Below are positions 35,325-47,790 of a stretch of 64,000 bases of DNA, piece after piece. Within the stretch, counting starts at the first letter, position 1. Every line of letters begins with the position of its first letter. The stretch is from Lindgomyces ingoldianus (Eukaryota > Ascomycota > Dothideomycetes > Pleosporales > Lindgomycetaceae). The notes beneath the pieces are model-generated. The model saw only the letters and a list, made by a program, of their open reading frames with translations, searched no databases and had not been told where the DNA came from. The stretch is taken from contig NW_022985202.1 of assembly GCF_010093535.1 (NCBI RefSeq), positions 1 through 64,000 on the forward strand, written 5' to 3'. The translations under genes were made by a program, and so were the position numbers.

Positions 35325-37209
35325 TTACCATCCATTAACATCGAACAGCTCCTCTGAGAAGAACGTAACGACGACCGTGCGGTCGGAAAATTTGCGTCCA
35401 GCAAGCGCCTTCATAGCCTTCTGGCCCGATTCGACATTATCGTACTTGATATAGATCTTGCCGACACCAGGACCCATGCGAGAACCACCAGTCGGGCGTG
35501 GCATCTTAATATCGAGGATCTTGCCATACTTGGAGCACTCCTCTTCGACGTCCTCCTTGATTTCTATATGACTAATTAGCAGTGCCGGTCATGCTTCTTG
35601 GGAGGAACAATACTAGCCTTCGTAGGCGTCCCTGTCCATGACCTCGTCTTGCGTGATCATATTTAGCATACAAATGACGCGGCTAATGATAGTTTCGTCA
35701 TTTTGAGTCTCGGATCGCGCTAGCAAGGTCATGCCATTCACGCCCGCCTCGAGTCCTGCGGCCTGAGTGAAGCCAATACTAGCGCGTTGGACCTTGAGAT
35801 TGCCATCACCGAGGGCGAGCTGGTTCAGTGCTTCAATGATCTCAGTGGTGTTATCGCCCTGGACATACTCGCAGAATGCAATGCCCTGTAACTGTCAGTC
35901 TATGGTATTTCAAGGGGAGGAAATACGTACCCGGAATTCCCCTGAGGAAGTGTCCTGAACCGTGACAAAGGATTTCAGCGGACCCATAGTCGCAAGCAGC
36001 TCCTGTAAACTCTCTTCGTCTACAGTAGTGGGGATGTTGCTGACGCTGACTTTATTCGGACTATCCTTGACAATGTTTGACACCTGGCCTTCCACATAAT
36101 CGTCGTCGGTGGATGCTGGAACAATGTAGTCCTTGGGGCGGCGGATGGAAAGCCCTTCTCGGTCTGGTTGTCCGTTCGATGCGTCGTCACCCTCCATGTG
36201 GGAACCATCTAACGCAAGTGCCATAGTGGCATCTTCAGGGGCCTTGAATTCAAGGAGGGCATAGCTCCGGTCATGAGCAAGCTGGGCGGAGATGCAGGGG
36301 TCAGTGGCAGAGACAACGTTGAGGCCATTCAAATTGAGGTTGAAGTACTCGGCGATTGAGTCCGAGGTGGCAGACGGCGGGATGTTGTGCACAAACAGAC
36401 GCTTGGCTTGCCGGCCATGACCAGGCTTCAGAGAGTTGTTAGAAGCTGAGCCGGACGGCTGGTTCATGAATGCGGCGAGGCGGGAGGGGTCCATTGCTGC
36501 GGCACGCGGGGCCCCAGGGAGGGGGAACATGCCCGACAGCTTGGACTGTTCCGCCGTGATGTTGTCGTATCCGGCAGGCTTGATATCCCACTGGGTCATG
36601 CGGCGCTGACGACCGATGATGGAGGGCATATCCGTCAGGTCTGGGGTTTTCTCGCGCTTCTTGAATGGCGGAGTATTGTCCCGTCCGCCGCGATCTCGTC
36701 CGCCACCATGTCCTCCGTCCCTGTCACCCCGATCGCGGTCTCGGCGGCCACCCCTGCCACCGCGCTCGTCGTGTGTGTCTCTATCACGCCGACCAAGGCC
36801 ACGGTCATCATCGCGTCGCGAGTCGCGTCTCGAGTACGAATCGCCTCCTCCCCATCCTCGATCATCGCGCCGCTCGCGCCTCGCATAGGTATCGTCGCGC
36901 TCGCGGGCGTGGAAGTCTCGGCTGGATGAATAGGTATCGACCTCATAGTCGTTGCGGCGGGAGCCTCGGTGGGGGGACCTCGAGCGGCGGCGGTTACGGT
37001 CCCGGTCTCGATCGCGGCGGTCGTCGCGCGAGGACTGATTTCGTTAGCATGAAGACAGTGAATAGCGGCGAGTGCAAGGGGAAAAGACTGACGTAGTTCC
37101 TTGAGCGAGCTGGGCGTTCGTCTGTCAGAAGTCTGTTAACACTGGGACACAATTAGCGGAAGTGTTCATGAGACGCATCCCTACCTCTGGAATAGCCGTC
37201 GCCGTTCAT
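35325..37209 (-). CDS. U2AF2: U2 snRNP auxiliary factor large subunit (U2AF65)
   Basis: Five exons: 37209-37185, 37121-37093, 37034-35931, 35885-35618, 35563-35325; 554 aa. The head is an Arg/Ser/Asp/Gly-rich RS-type domain up to about residue 135. Then comes QWDIKPAGYDNITAEQ, which matches the WDxxPxGxExIT segment ahead of RRM1 in U2AF65. RRM1 begins at RLFVHNIPP, RRM2 at KVSVSNIPT, and the C-terminal UHM has EECSKYGKI and the RXF-type GRKFSD loop. The protein ends FDVNGW. It binds the polypyrimidine tract at 3' splice sites in the nucleus and recruits U2 snRNP. The fourth intron starts GC rather than GT. The start lies 307 bp from OGG1, transcribed the other way. Confidence 0.93.
35564..35617 (-). 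other. GC-AG intron in the U2AF gene
   Basis: The family frame continues from DAYE to EIKEDVEEECSKYG only if the intron begins GCTAGT after GAAG and ends ATATAG. The one nearby GT would create an immediate stop. Confidence 0.8.
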
Positions 37210-37516
37210 GGTGAACGTCTGTTTGATGTTGGTAGGACTGGACGGAGCTGTTGCGTCGAGGTGAGGAAAAGGTGGAGCTGGAGCTGTTGCGCAAAACGGA
37301 GCTGGTGAAGGCGGAAACTCGACCCTGCAATGCCGCGCTAGGCTGAGGGTTTCTCCGACGCCGCTGCCAAGGCGCCAGCCCATGTTTCTTGGTACCTGCA
37401 GCAGGGGCCGCATCGAGCAGGAAAAGCATGGCTAGTTGAGAAAACAGATTAGCAAAGCTACTCACCAGCTTGAACTAACTGTCCATACCATTAGACTTAC
37501 TTACGATTAAGAGAAC
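37210..37516. promoter_or_regulatory. Bidirectional promoter of U2AF and OGG1
   Basis: 307 bp between divergent start codons of two conserved nuclear genes. No TATA box stands out. Confidence 0.6.
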
Positions 37517-38813
37517 ATGGCAGTTCGAGCAACTGAATGGCAAAAATTGCCTGTCACTTTAACCGAGCTGTGCATCAACACCACCCTCCGTTGCGGGCAA
37601 TCATTCCGGTATGTCGGCTTCCCAATCCCTCTCGAGCCGCTGCTAATGTGTCTTACAGCTGGCGGAAGTCTGCCGATGACGAATGGTCCTGCGCGCTACA
37701 TGGTCGCATTCTTTCCTTCCGCCAAGATGCCCTGTACCTGCACTACCGAGCCATCTATCCCCCGAGCACTCTCCACACACCACCCCACGACGACGACACC
37801 CCTACCCTCGTAAAGCACTATTTCAACCTTGAGCCCGATCTCTGCAAGCTGTATTCGCAATGGGCCGCCTCCGACGCCAATTTCAAGAAACGTGCGCCCA
37901 AGTTTGCAGGAGTGCGCATTCTGAGACAGGATCCCTGGGAGGCTCTGATTGGGTTTATATGCAGCAGCAACAACAATATCTCTCGGATCTCGCAGATGGT
38001 ACATAACCTGTGCCTGCACTATGGCCCCCTGATTGGCCATATCGGAAACGAGGCATACCACGACTTTCCCACCCCAGAGGCCCTAGCTGGCCCTGGGGTT
38101 GAGCAGCACCTTCAGAAGTTGGGCTTTGGCTACCGAGCCAAGTACATCTACAAGACCGCAGTCATGGTGGCAGATAGTAGGGGCTTGGCTTGGTTGGACG
38201 AGTTGTGCAACCCAGAGAGTCCAGTCTTTGGCCAAGAGCCGAAGCCGGGGGGGCCCTTGATTGAGGGTGGAAGAGAAGGATATCGCAAGGCACATCAGGA
38301 GCTGCTGGCGCTGCATGGTGTTGGTCCCAAGGTTGCGGATTGTGTGTGCCTTATGGGACTGGGCTGGTCGGAATCCGTTCCCGTGGATACCCATGGTAGG
38401 TACCCTGCCGCTTCCAAATAAGAGGCCCCGCTTACCTCTGCATAGTCTGGCAAATCGCCCAGCGTGACTACAAGTTCGGCAAAGGCAAGCATAGCAGCCT
38501 GACTCCAGCGACATATACGGCCGTAGCGAACCATTTCCGCAAGCTTTGGGGTAAGGAGGCCGGCTGGGCTCATTCGGTCTTGTTCACTGCCGACCTGAAA
38601 GCTTTTTCTGAGCGCCTCGTTGCCAAGACGGAGATAAAGACTGAGGAAGTATCGGTAAAAGCAGAGCCCGATGGCTCAGGAGTCGTCGAGAGCACGACTA
38701 AGACAGCAACAGCCACCAAAAAGAGGGTAAAGCGAGATGTGGGAGATGATGAGCATCAGGTGGTCGAGGTCAAAGAGAAGATAGTCAAACGGAGCAAGCG
38801 ACGTAAAGCCTAG
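37517..38813 (+). CDS. OGG1: 8-oxoguanine DNA glycosylase/AP lyase
   Basis: Three exons: 37517-37608, 37659-38395, 38446-38813; two 50-nt introns; 398 aa. Features: CGQSFRW around the first junction; ICSSNNNISRI; the helix-hairpin-helix LHGVGPKVADC with catalytic Lys255; and VPVDTHVWQIA with catalytic Asp274, rebuilt across the second intron. The 19-residue Lys-Asp spacing equals that of human OGG1 (249/268). The enzyme excises 8-oxoguanine opposite cytosine and nicks the strand in base excision repair. The lysine/arginine-rich tail (KKRVKR, KRSKRRKA) is a good nuclear signal. Confidence 0.96.
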
Positions 38814-39787
38814 TTGCCAATATATAGAGCTGGCTCGTCTAAATCGGGTATGAGCGTGAGCGAGGGTGCTCTTCCTACTTAGACACTAAGATATACCCCA
38901 TTCACACGCTTACTCCCTCTGCTTATGGCTGAAGACGAGCTACTAAGGCGTCCTTTGGAGTTTTATATTCCTGAGTATGATTCCTAGAGAATCATATTGC
39001 ATGCCTTGCGCTAGTTCGTGAGAAACGGAGCATCTATTAATAACACCTAATACTACATCCCAATTTGCGCACAGTTGCTTTCTCTTCCCGTTCAGGGAAC
39101 TGAGCTGCTCTTGCTCTAGCCTTAGGTGGAGCTGGATTAGGGTAAGTGGGTACTGAGTTGAGGCTGGGCACCCTGAGCACAGGTATGAGTAGGGCCTGGT
39201 TTGAAGTTAGTTATTCTTGCCTTGTTGCATGACCACTGGCTTCACGAAAGCCTTCTGCCTCACACTAACCGCATATTATTAGGAATTCCAAGAAGCTGTA
39301 CCGCCTGCTATTGTACGTAATCGCTCCACTCCACGTCGCTTCTCATCCACCCAGATAACGATTGACAAACTATAGAGCGCAAAAAAGCCATTATATTTGC
39401 TCTCATCTTTAACCTGATTCCTTCTACTTAAAATCTAATAGCACTAATTTTTTTCCCTTCTAATCCCTAAGACTCTTTCCAGCTACAGAGTAGAAGAGCT
39501 TCAACACTAGAGCGTAGTCAGATAACACTGTTAGTTAACGCTATCAAATTCCTTAGCTCTTACAGGCAACTTCATAGCAAGCCCCCCTTTCCTATATCTT
39601 ACCAGTGCCTGATGCTGTCAATGCATTCCTTCATTGCTAGGTTTACTAGGATGGTGCGATATAAGCCGGAGTGCGGTATGTAAGTACACACTCACTTCCA
39701 GTCACGTCCGCTTGGGCTGCGCTATTTTGAACCTAATAAATTCTGCCACTACACACAATATCCGCCTCTCCATGCCATCGCCCCTAT
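38814..39787. other. Intergenic, nothing supported
   Basis: No frame with a domain. 39360-39600 is AT-rich and resembles the decayed tract at the left end in texture. Convergent 3' regions of OGG1 and the next gene. Confidence 0.45.
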
Positions 39788-40785
39788 TTACCCAATGAAC
39801 TCCCCCCCAAATCCTGTGAGCCCACAAAGCTCCTTGAGACTTTCTTTCTTCAGGTCCACCCTCTCTTCCGGCATACTCAACAAAGACCCAAACATCAACG
39901 GGTCATCCTTCTTTCCTTGCACTAACCCTGTGAATCTCCCTTCCAAAACTGCCTGTACCTTCACTCTAGCAGCAAACTTCCTGCCAGGTGTGTAACTCAC
40001 AATAACCGGTGTCGAGAGGCGAGGAATCACACCGCTTTTGCTAAGAGTGTTTTCCGCAAGAGCAAATGAGAGTAGGTTTTGTGAAGCGCCCTTGGTGACG
40101 CCAGTGATGCTATGGAAACCTTCTTTTACAAAGGGTCTCTTTGCTTCAACCTCGGCGCTTAGTTCCGGGACAGGAATGCCAGGGACGAGGCCTGCGGACG
40201 AGATACCAAGAGTAGCTGTGATGGAGCCTTTGGCAGTGGGGGTGCTGGGGGCGTGGCGCATGTAGTTCATTGGCTGGAATTCGAGGACTTTTGGTCGGTG
40301 GGGGCGTGCAGCTTCGAATGCGTCGTCGTTATCATCGTCGTTAGGGTCGAGATATATGACACTCGCATCTTCGAAGAAGATGCTGATTTGGGCTGATTTG
40401 AAGCGCGATTTAGTATTTGCATTTTGAAAAGCATGGTCTAGGATTATCAGGCAAGCAGGGCGGTCCTGATACTACATAAATCGCGTCAGTTGTTAGTCTA
40501 ATATAGATATTAAAAGCCCAACAGCATATAGTCTACTTATCTACTTACAACGCCAAATTTCGGTCGCTGGCAGCGTACTTGCAAGTAGAACCGACCAGCT
40601 AGAAGCTCCCTTTCCGTTACGAGGTCCCTGGGAGAATATTTGTGTGCTTCGGCCGTGTTTAGAAATACCGGAGGACTGAGTTGGTAGTCCAAAGTGTCAT
40701 CATTCGATAGCTCTATATCAAAGGTCTGCTCCCATTGGAGAGCTTCATCCGCAGATTTGGCATGTGTTGGTGTTAGAGCATCCAT
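39788..40785 (-). CDS. Uncharacterised 306-residue protein divergent to the CHAT peptidase
   Basis: Two exons, 40785-40549 and 40471-39788; intron 77 nt (GTAAGT...GTAG). Both ATG start and splice are supported because the second exon stays open in the joined frame. No signal peptide or membrane helix. The chain looks rich in beta strands: FYLQVRC, ACLIIL, SAQISIFFEDA, a Gly/Ser/Thr-rich GSITATLGISSAGL, TPVIVSY and AARVKVQAVLEG. It carries an acidic DDDNDD loop near the middle and a glycine-rich end. I do not recognise the family. The start codon is 349 bp from that of the CHAT peptidase gene, facing away. In other systems CHAT peptidases cleave a neighbouring partner, so this is a candidate substrate or effector; that is inference. 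Confidence 0.75.
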
Positions 40786-41134
40786 GATGTTTCTTTCTGT
40801 AGTTATAGTATCGGTAACTCGTGGAAATAGTTTGTTTATGAACCGTGAGCTGTAGAAGGTTCGGAATGCTTCCCCCGAAACTCTGTTGTTGCCTATACTT
40901 GCTTTTTATTGGGCTGGGCTCGCCTAAGAGAAATCCACCCCCACATCAGGTAGACAACTGCCAAACTGGCAAAACTGTGAGGGGATTTTTGTGGTAGACG
41001 AGCTGGAAACATCCGCGAGTCAGAGCTCCAACATTTTAACAGCAAGAACCCCACAACTCTGAGTCTCTTCAAATCAATTTACTCACTCACATCAAGGTTA
41101 GTTCTTTGGAAAGCTTCGTCACTAATAATCAATC
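40786..41134. promoter_or_regulatory. Shared promoter of the CHAT pair
   Basis: 349 bp between divergent ATGs. Expression of both genes together is plausible; no specific site identified. Confidence 0.5.
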
Positions 41135-44100
41135 ATGCTTTGGGGTACCCACACTTCCCTGTACCCAGAGCTCAATTCCATCGAAAAAGAAAACCTTGAG
41201 TATGCGCTATCCCTCGCCTTCTGCGGTTTTTACGACGAGGCCGAAAACACCTTCCAGGCAGAGCCACTCTCGAAAAGCCTACATCCGCTGGTCAAGCTTG
41301 AGCTAGCACTGATGTACGATGCGATGGGCTTGGAGAATGAATGCTCTAAAGTTCTTCATGGATGTCGAGTTCCTCTCGAGCGACATGTTCCTCAGGAAGG
41401 TGCCAATATCTGGGATCTCATAAAGCTCAAGTGTATTTCCTCAGATATCCTTCGTCTAGGGAAGGTGCCTGCATCGAACCAGAATGACGTGTTTCTGATT
41501 ATGAGACGTCTAGCGTCTAAAAATCTATCCGAATATGGAGACATTGAGGTTGGTGTACACCCTAAAGTGGGAAGGTTACATAGCATGGTGCTGATAATTT
41601 GGGCCGTTAGGTTCACTGCACTATCGTTTGCTGGCAGATACTCAAGTTAGCTAGGAGCCAGAGCAGTATCTCAATGGCAGAAGAACCCCCAGCAATGTTT
41701 CCACTGCCCTCACATCTTCACGTTGCGTTGGAAGATTGTGGAAGGGTTGAGCTCTTTCACCCATACCTACCCTACGAGGCCACCTTAAGCGGAAATAAAG
41801 GATTGAAGAGAGTTGAGCCTTATAAAAAATACATTAGTGCGCTGTCATCCCAACAGAGTCCGGGAATCAGCCCGCTGAAGATGGCTGAAACACGATTGTT
41901 CTTTGCAGAGACCCTCGCATCTATTGACATGGACAACGCTAGAGAAGAGCTCAATATCGCTTCACAACTCCTCGCCGAATGTGGAATTCCATGTCCACGC
42001 TTAGAGCTGAAAAAGAAGGCCGTCAACCTCGAGTTGACAAAAGGACCAACCGATGTTTCGCTCACTCTTTCTAATGAGATCTGCAAAGGCTTCATTGAAA
42101 TGAAACATCTCGCCGGGTATCGGAAGCAACTCCAAAAATCATATGCAATTGCAAAATCAACAAAAGAGAACAGCGAGAATGCTTCTTCACAGCAGGGACG
42201 AGCGGACGAAATTCGTCGTATCATTCTCGAAATGATTACTCTTGAAGACCAGCACACTAGATCAGCTTTCTTCCTTGCCTCGTCGCTCATTTCCTATGGC
42301 TCAGAAATCGCAGGCCCGGACGTCGGGGCCAATGGAGCAACCTTCCTAACAATCTTTGCCAAATTCCGCGATACTTTTCCAGAATTTTCGTTGCCTATGT
42401 CAGCGAATACACTCTATTCCTTCGCAGCAAAAGCAGCTCTGAATCTGGGGAACCTGACGCAGGCCGCCGAGTATTTGGAAAGAATGGAATATTGGCAGAA
42501 ACAATGCCCTGGCGCGACCGGTAGTAAGAATTCATTGCCTGATGTCTCGGATGAAGAGGCCATGGTGCTCTGGGATATCGATACTGACAGGAACGACTCG
42601 AAAGGTTTCCTATCTTGTCTTCAAGAAAGATGTATCGCTTTGCTATGTCGCTGGATTGGTCGGGACATCGAAAAAGGTATCATACCAGAGCCCCATGCTC
42701 AAGCCTTGTTGAAATTAAATGGTCAAGACATGCCGGATGCAAAAACCGTACAAAGCATCGACACTCGCCAGCTCGTAGACAGAATCTTTGGAAATGTCGA
42801 ACCCGCATCTGTAGCCCATTGGTCTGACTGGTTTAACAACCTCGAAAGATGGGTAAATCTGCAAGCCGGACACCCATCCACGATGCAGAGGCAGCTTCTT
42901 CTAACACAATTCCAACATACCCGAGTATTGACGCTGACTACATTCGAACCCTGGACGCTATTACATAGAACCAAATATCTCCAAGAGACAACGAGGTTGT
43001 TGAATATATACACTAAAGTAGACAAGCGAATATCGGAAGGTGGCAGCATTGAAAAAGCCCGTTGGCTATACGGGCACAGTACACTCTGCCTGGCATCTTT
43101 GAAAGACTTTACCGGAGAAAATGCTGTTTCGGATCAGGACTTGATTAACGCAGTGACTTGGATAAAGGCAGATGCTACGGCACTGGAAGCTGAAGGCAAG
43201 ATTAAAGATGCGTACAACAGTAGAGTTCTCGCCGCTAGATTGAACTGGCAAAGATACGCACGCTTCAAGTCCATATCACCATGGGCCTGCCTGTCCGAAT
43301 GGTCTCAAGCCGACAACCTATACCAAGCTTTGCGAGCTGATCATTACCTCTTGCCAGCTCATCGAGCCTTCGTAGCTAAAGAAAGTTTAGCTGGAGCTGT
43401 GAATTACAACGCAAATGTCAAAGATGCCATGATGGCTTCTTTAGCCTCTCTCATCGAATTTCTAGCTGCATCTATAGATAACCTGCAAATATTGGTCGAG
43501 GATTCGACGTACACATTCATATGTGTGGAATTGACATCTTGGATTCAGCGGTCTAAAGCCCGGGCACTGACGGATCTCCTTGGACAAACAACTAATATCC
43601 CGCGATCGGTTGGGCGACTGTTCCTAGAAGAGCCAAGTGCAGCGGCTTTGTGGGAGGATTGCCTTGCCACATTACGTAGAAGAGAAAATGCATCGATAAA
43701 AGAGTTGGTTGGGGTGCGAGACGAGTTTCAACGAATCACAAGACAGCTTCGTAGTGAGCATCCACGGATTCAGCCTTTCCTTGACATCCATAGCGGAGAA
43801 GCCATCTCTCCGAGTGAACTTGAGAAACTTGGCCATACTCTAGGGCCCTCTGCTGTCATGGTCGAATGGGTCCATGCTCCAACTTTCCCAAACGATATAT
43901 TCTTAGTTGTGTACAGGGAAGGCATTATTTCGCGAGTGCGACCGTTGGAGGGCATAACCATGGCGGAGGTGGACGACTGGATCGAAAACTACTTACACGT
44001 AGAAGAGGACCCGGGAATGCCAAGTGCAGTGCTGAACGATGGACAAGCGAAAGAAAATCTTAACGAATTGAAACCTCTCGTAAAGCTTCTCGCCGAGCTT

Positions 44101-44967
44101 ACGGAGAAGGGCGAGACGCTGGTTTTGTGTCCGACACAAGGACTTCATCGCCTCCCACTCCATGCTATATCCCTTGGAAAACCATCACAGCCCTTAATCC
44201 AGAGGAACCCAGTCGTGTATATACAGAGTCTATCGCTTTTACGACTCTGCCAGGAATCATTTCAACAGCCAATTTTAGATACTGAGTCTCCTTTCACTGC
44301 TACCTTGTTCAACACCTTAGGGCAATCCCATAAATCTGAAGAAGAATTATCAATGAAAGAATCTATAACTCAGATAAGCCAGATTCTTCACACCCACCCC
44401 ATCGACCAGCCTGTTGGAGCAAAAAATGCTTTTAGGTCCCAAGCGCTGCAATCGAATATCTTGCACATTCACGGCCACGCTGATTTTAAGATTACAGGGA
44501 GGGATGTTCGACAAAGCCTTCTCCTGCGAGAACCGCCACTCTCCGAAGAGGATATACTGGGGTTTGAAGATATTTTCGACCTTGAGTTCCGAAAACCGTC
44601 CCTCATGCTCGCAATGTGCTGCAACACTGGCCGCGCAAAGGTGTCTGAGTCGGATGATCTGCTTGGCCTAACTGCCGCGTTCCATGTCGCTGGGGCTGGC
44701 GCCGTAATTTCGACGCTATGGAAGATTGATCGGAGGGACTGTTTACGGTTTTCAAAGGAGTTTTACAGAATTGTCATGGATGGATTACAAAAGGGTGAGG
44801 GCGAAGGCGGCGGGGAAAGCGGCTGCGTCAACTTAGCTCTAGCATTTCAACATGCTGTGTGTACACTCAGAAAGGAAGAAGAGTCTAAGCGGTCGACGCA
44901 TCCATATCATTGGGCTGGGTTTGTATTACATGGCGCCTGGCTTTTTCCTCGGCTGCGGATAGTTTGA
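41135..44967 (+). CDS. CHAT-domain (caspase/separase-like) peptidase with long helical N-terminus
   Basis: Two exons, 41135-41548 and 41638-44967; 1247 aa. The intron 5' border (GTTGGT) is the likeliest of two choices; the alternative adds two codons. Residues 1-900 are helical with TPR-like patterns (e.g. EYALSLAFCGFYDEAENTF, LNLGNLTQAAEYLERM). The C-terminal third is a CHAT domain: LCPTQGLHRLPLHAI, then HIHGH with catalytic His1083, then LAMCCNTG with catalytic Cys1133, then DLLGLTAAFHVAGAGAVISTLWKI. The dyad is intact, so proteolysis is expected, as in clan CD cysteine peptidases. Such proteins are known in prokaryotic and fungal programmed cell death, often encoded beside their target. 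Localisation appears cytosolic. Partner: the divergent gene at 39788-40785. Confidence 0.9.
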
Positions 44968-47100
44968 AAGTTAGTGTAGAGGGGAGACGGCAAAGATACT
45001 AAGCCGCCAGTCCTTGGCTTTCTCCTCCCACCTTACACTGCGATTAAATAAGTAGTTTCCACTAAGCTTAAGAGACCACCTTGAACCGTGTTCTGATGTA
45101 ATCAATTACCTCCAGATATGGCACCAAATTCACGACCATAGCAACTACCATTACTACCCAAACCAACAGTAGAAATCCTCACATCATCCATCAATGGCGG
45201 GCTGACCCGGCCAATAAAACTGCAAGGGAGAGGCCAAAGCCATCCAGGTTGCTATCGCCGATATTTCTTTCGTATATCTCACAGTTTCTAACTAATCAGA
45301 GAGTGACGGCTCGGAGAACTCACCTAAAGGCGGGAATTTTGTACACGCAGAATCTACCATCAACTGGGAAGCCTGCACCGACGCGCCACCGAGCGAAGGC
45401 AATCAGGCTCAGTAGCACAGTATTGAGGAATAGCTGGCCAGTGGTATGTAGCTAAGCGTGGAGAACCGGGCCAGCAGGGATCAGAGGAGCTGGGCGTTAA
45501 CCTTTACCTAGGATAGAGTGTCTATCACCAAGGAGTAATGCAGCAAAAGGACATCTCTAAACACATTTTAACTACGCAAAGCAGATCCAGAGTACCTTCA
45601 AGGCACCTTACACTCAAAGCTTAGCTTTGAGCGGCTTCTGCCCTTGTCCAGGCTTGAGGCTTTCGTAACGCCAGTTCGTGCCCTAAACCTTCAGGTCTTC
45701 ACCGTCTTGCTTCACTCCCTTACCAGCAATGAGCTGTGCTACATTCTTGCCGGCGATTGCGGAAGTCTCCATGACATTGATGAAGCTCCAAATTTACGTA
45801 GAACACGTTGTGTGGCTTAGAAGGGGTATTCAATCTAATTAAGTAGCTTTCTATCACTTCTGATTGAAAAGGCTGGAGGAGCAACTAACAACGTACACCA
45901 AGCACCGTCCTTAGCTCGATTCAACCCAGGTTATGCCCCCGATGGAAGGCAGTTACCAGCATTTGCTGGCCTGGGATACTCCGCAGGACGCATTATCTCC
46001 ACGAGGAGTCGGAGCCATTGTGTTTGCTCTTGTCGACGTCACTCGGAAATACGCGGGTCTTTGAATTGTGCAGATTTAAAAGGGATTCAGATATTTAAGT
46101 GGTATCCGAACGGAACTCTAACGCGTCGATTTATTACGGAGTCTGAACCACTAGTAAACACAGGATCCCCAAGTAGAGGGAATTCCTGAGTACATTAGGG
46201 GGTGGAGAGGGTGGAGGTTTGGGTGCTGGTGAAGCATATGTAACATGTCGAGTTTGATTCTCTAGCATTTATCTGAGGTTAGGGTAACTAATGCAGTCTT
46301 TCTTTTACATGATAATCGACGGTTTGCTTAGCACCAAGATCGATGCGTTCTCAAAGCTACGGATCGACTCAGCTCACCACTACGGGAACACCCGCATAGG
46401 CCGATCTCCAAACACTTGGTGATGTCTCACCAGAGAGGCTGTGACGTAATGGATATTTAATTACCAGGATTAATATGCGGGTGCAATAACAGTGCCGATG
46501 CGATGGCTACCGATTCGTTCCAAGTTGGTGGAGTGATCAAGCAGAAAACCCGTGACCATAAATTAATATATTATCCGCCTCATCTCTACCCTGTCCCCGG
46601 AATCTCTCCATGATAGAGTAAGATGGAAAGGTTGGTTAGGTATGTACGGTCAGTGCTGAATCAGAGCAAAATGATAATGGAGTGCCTCAGTTAAGGTATC
46701 TACTACCGCCGGCTTCATCAATAATGTCGCTTTTATCTTTGTGGAGTATGCCTAGCCACATACAGTGCTAGAACTCAAAAACTCAGCTGCAGGGTCAGCA
46801 TGCGCTCGTCCAGGTTCGCCCTGGCTTCTGGTAATATAGGCTTCCCGCGAGACGTGTAAATATCTTAAGCTGCATACGAAGTACCCAGTTTACGGTGTGC
46901 GTTCTCGCCCTACCAGTAGGAAGCCATTCTTCCATCCTCTTTCGTATAGATGTTACTGTTCCTTTGCATATGCTAACAGCACAAGAACTTGTGAGCGTTC
47001 CTCTCGTGATGAAGTGCAGCCGGACATATAAGCCAGGTCATGAAGAGGCAGACGATCTCAAACTAGTCATTCACCTACTACTACAACAATCCACACCATC
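44968..47100. other. 2.1-kb intergenic region
   Basis: Short frames only. A minus-strand frame around 45800-45685 has an orderly ending (FINVMETSAIAGKNVAQLI) and a stop, which could be the tail of a lost oxidoreductase; upstream exons could not be followed. The right end holds the LysM promoter. Confidence 0.4.
47027..47032 (+). promoter_or_regulatory. TATA-like box of the first LysM gene
   Basis: TATAAG 69-74 bp upstream of the ATG at 47101, followed by a CA-rich leader. Confidence 0.5.
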
Positions 47101-47790
47101 ATGAAGTGCCTCTTCCTTGTTCTTCTCGGACTTTCGGTAAGCACGCAGAGCTTGATGAAGGACATGCGTTGACCCGTCATCTAGTCCGCCGCCTCCATTA
47201 AGCGGCAATGGAGCTGTCCAGCCCTTATTTCTGACTGCACCAAAACCTACCTCGTCGTAGGCGGTGACACTTGCGAAACGGTAGCCTCGAGGAACGGAAT
47301 CACTACAGCGGATTTCTTCAGCATGAATCCATCCATCAACTCTGGCTGCGGCAACATGTACGCCGGCTGCGCATACTGCGTCTCAAAGATCCCCGGCCAA
47401 ACGTGCCCAACAAACTACAACGCCAATTGCGACCAATTCTATACAGTCGCATCCGGCGACATCTGCTACACCATTATCGCTAAATACCCACCCCTCACAC
47501 TCGACAACTTCTATGCGTACAACCCCAGCATCAAGAAGCCTGAATGCAACAACCTGATGCCGAACTGCAATTACTGTGTCCACATTCGCACGGCTGTCCC
47601 TGATCCGCATCAGCCAAACATCAAGACAGATTGCCAGTTGTACTACCAAGCCGTAGGTGGAGATTATTGCTACCTCGTTGCCCAGAGGTATAATGTGAAT
47701 GTCAACGACTTCATGAGCTGGAATCCAGATGTGGGGCCACCGACTTGCCTGAACATGCTTGCTGGAGATTGGTATTGCGTGAAGCCTTGA
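47101..47790 (+). CDS. Secreted protein with three LysM domains (LysM1)
   Basis: Two exons, 47101-47136 and 47185-47790; 48-nt intron; 213 aa. The first exon is the core of a signal peptide (MKCLFLVLLGLS), and a Lys-Arg pair just after it could be a Kex2 site. Three LysM units follow: YLVVGGDTCETVASRNGI..., FYTVASGDICYTIIAKY... and YYQAVGGDYCYLVAQRY.... Each has the GD-x-C start and an NPS or NPD turn and ends with an x-C-x-YCV cysteine pattern. LysM proteins of this type bind chitin oligomers outside the cell and often shield hyphae or hide chitin from plant receptors. A close tandem paralogue lies at 48945. Confidence 0.93.

Noticed and set aside
41820..42290. Antisense frame of 156 codons inside the CHAT gene
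   Set aside because: It is the shadow of a well-supported coding exon.
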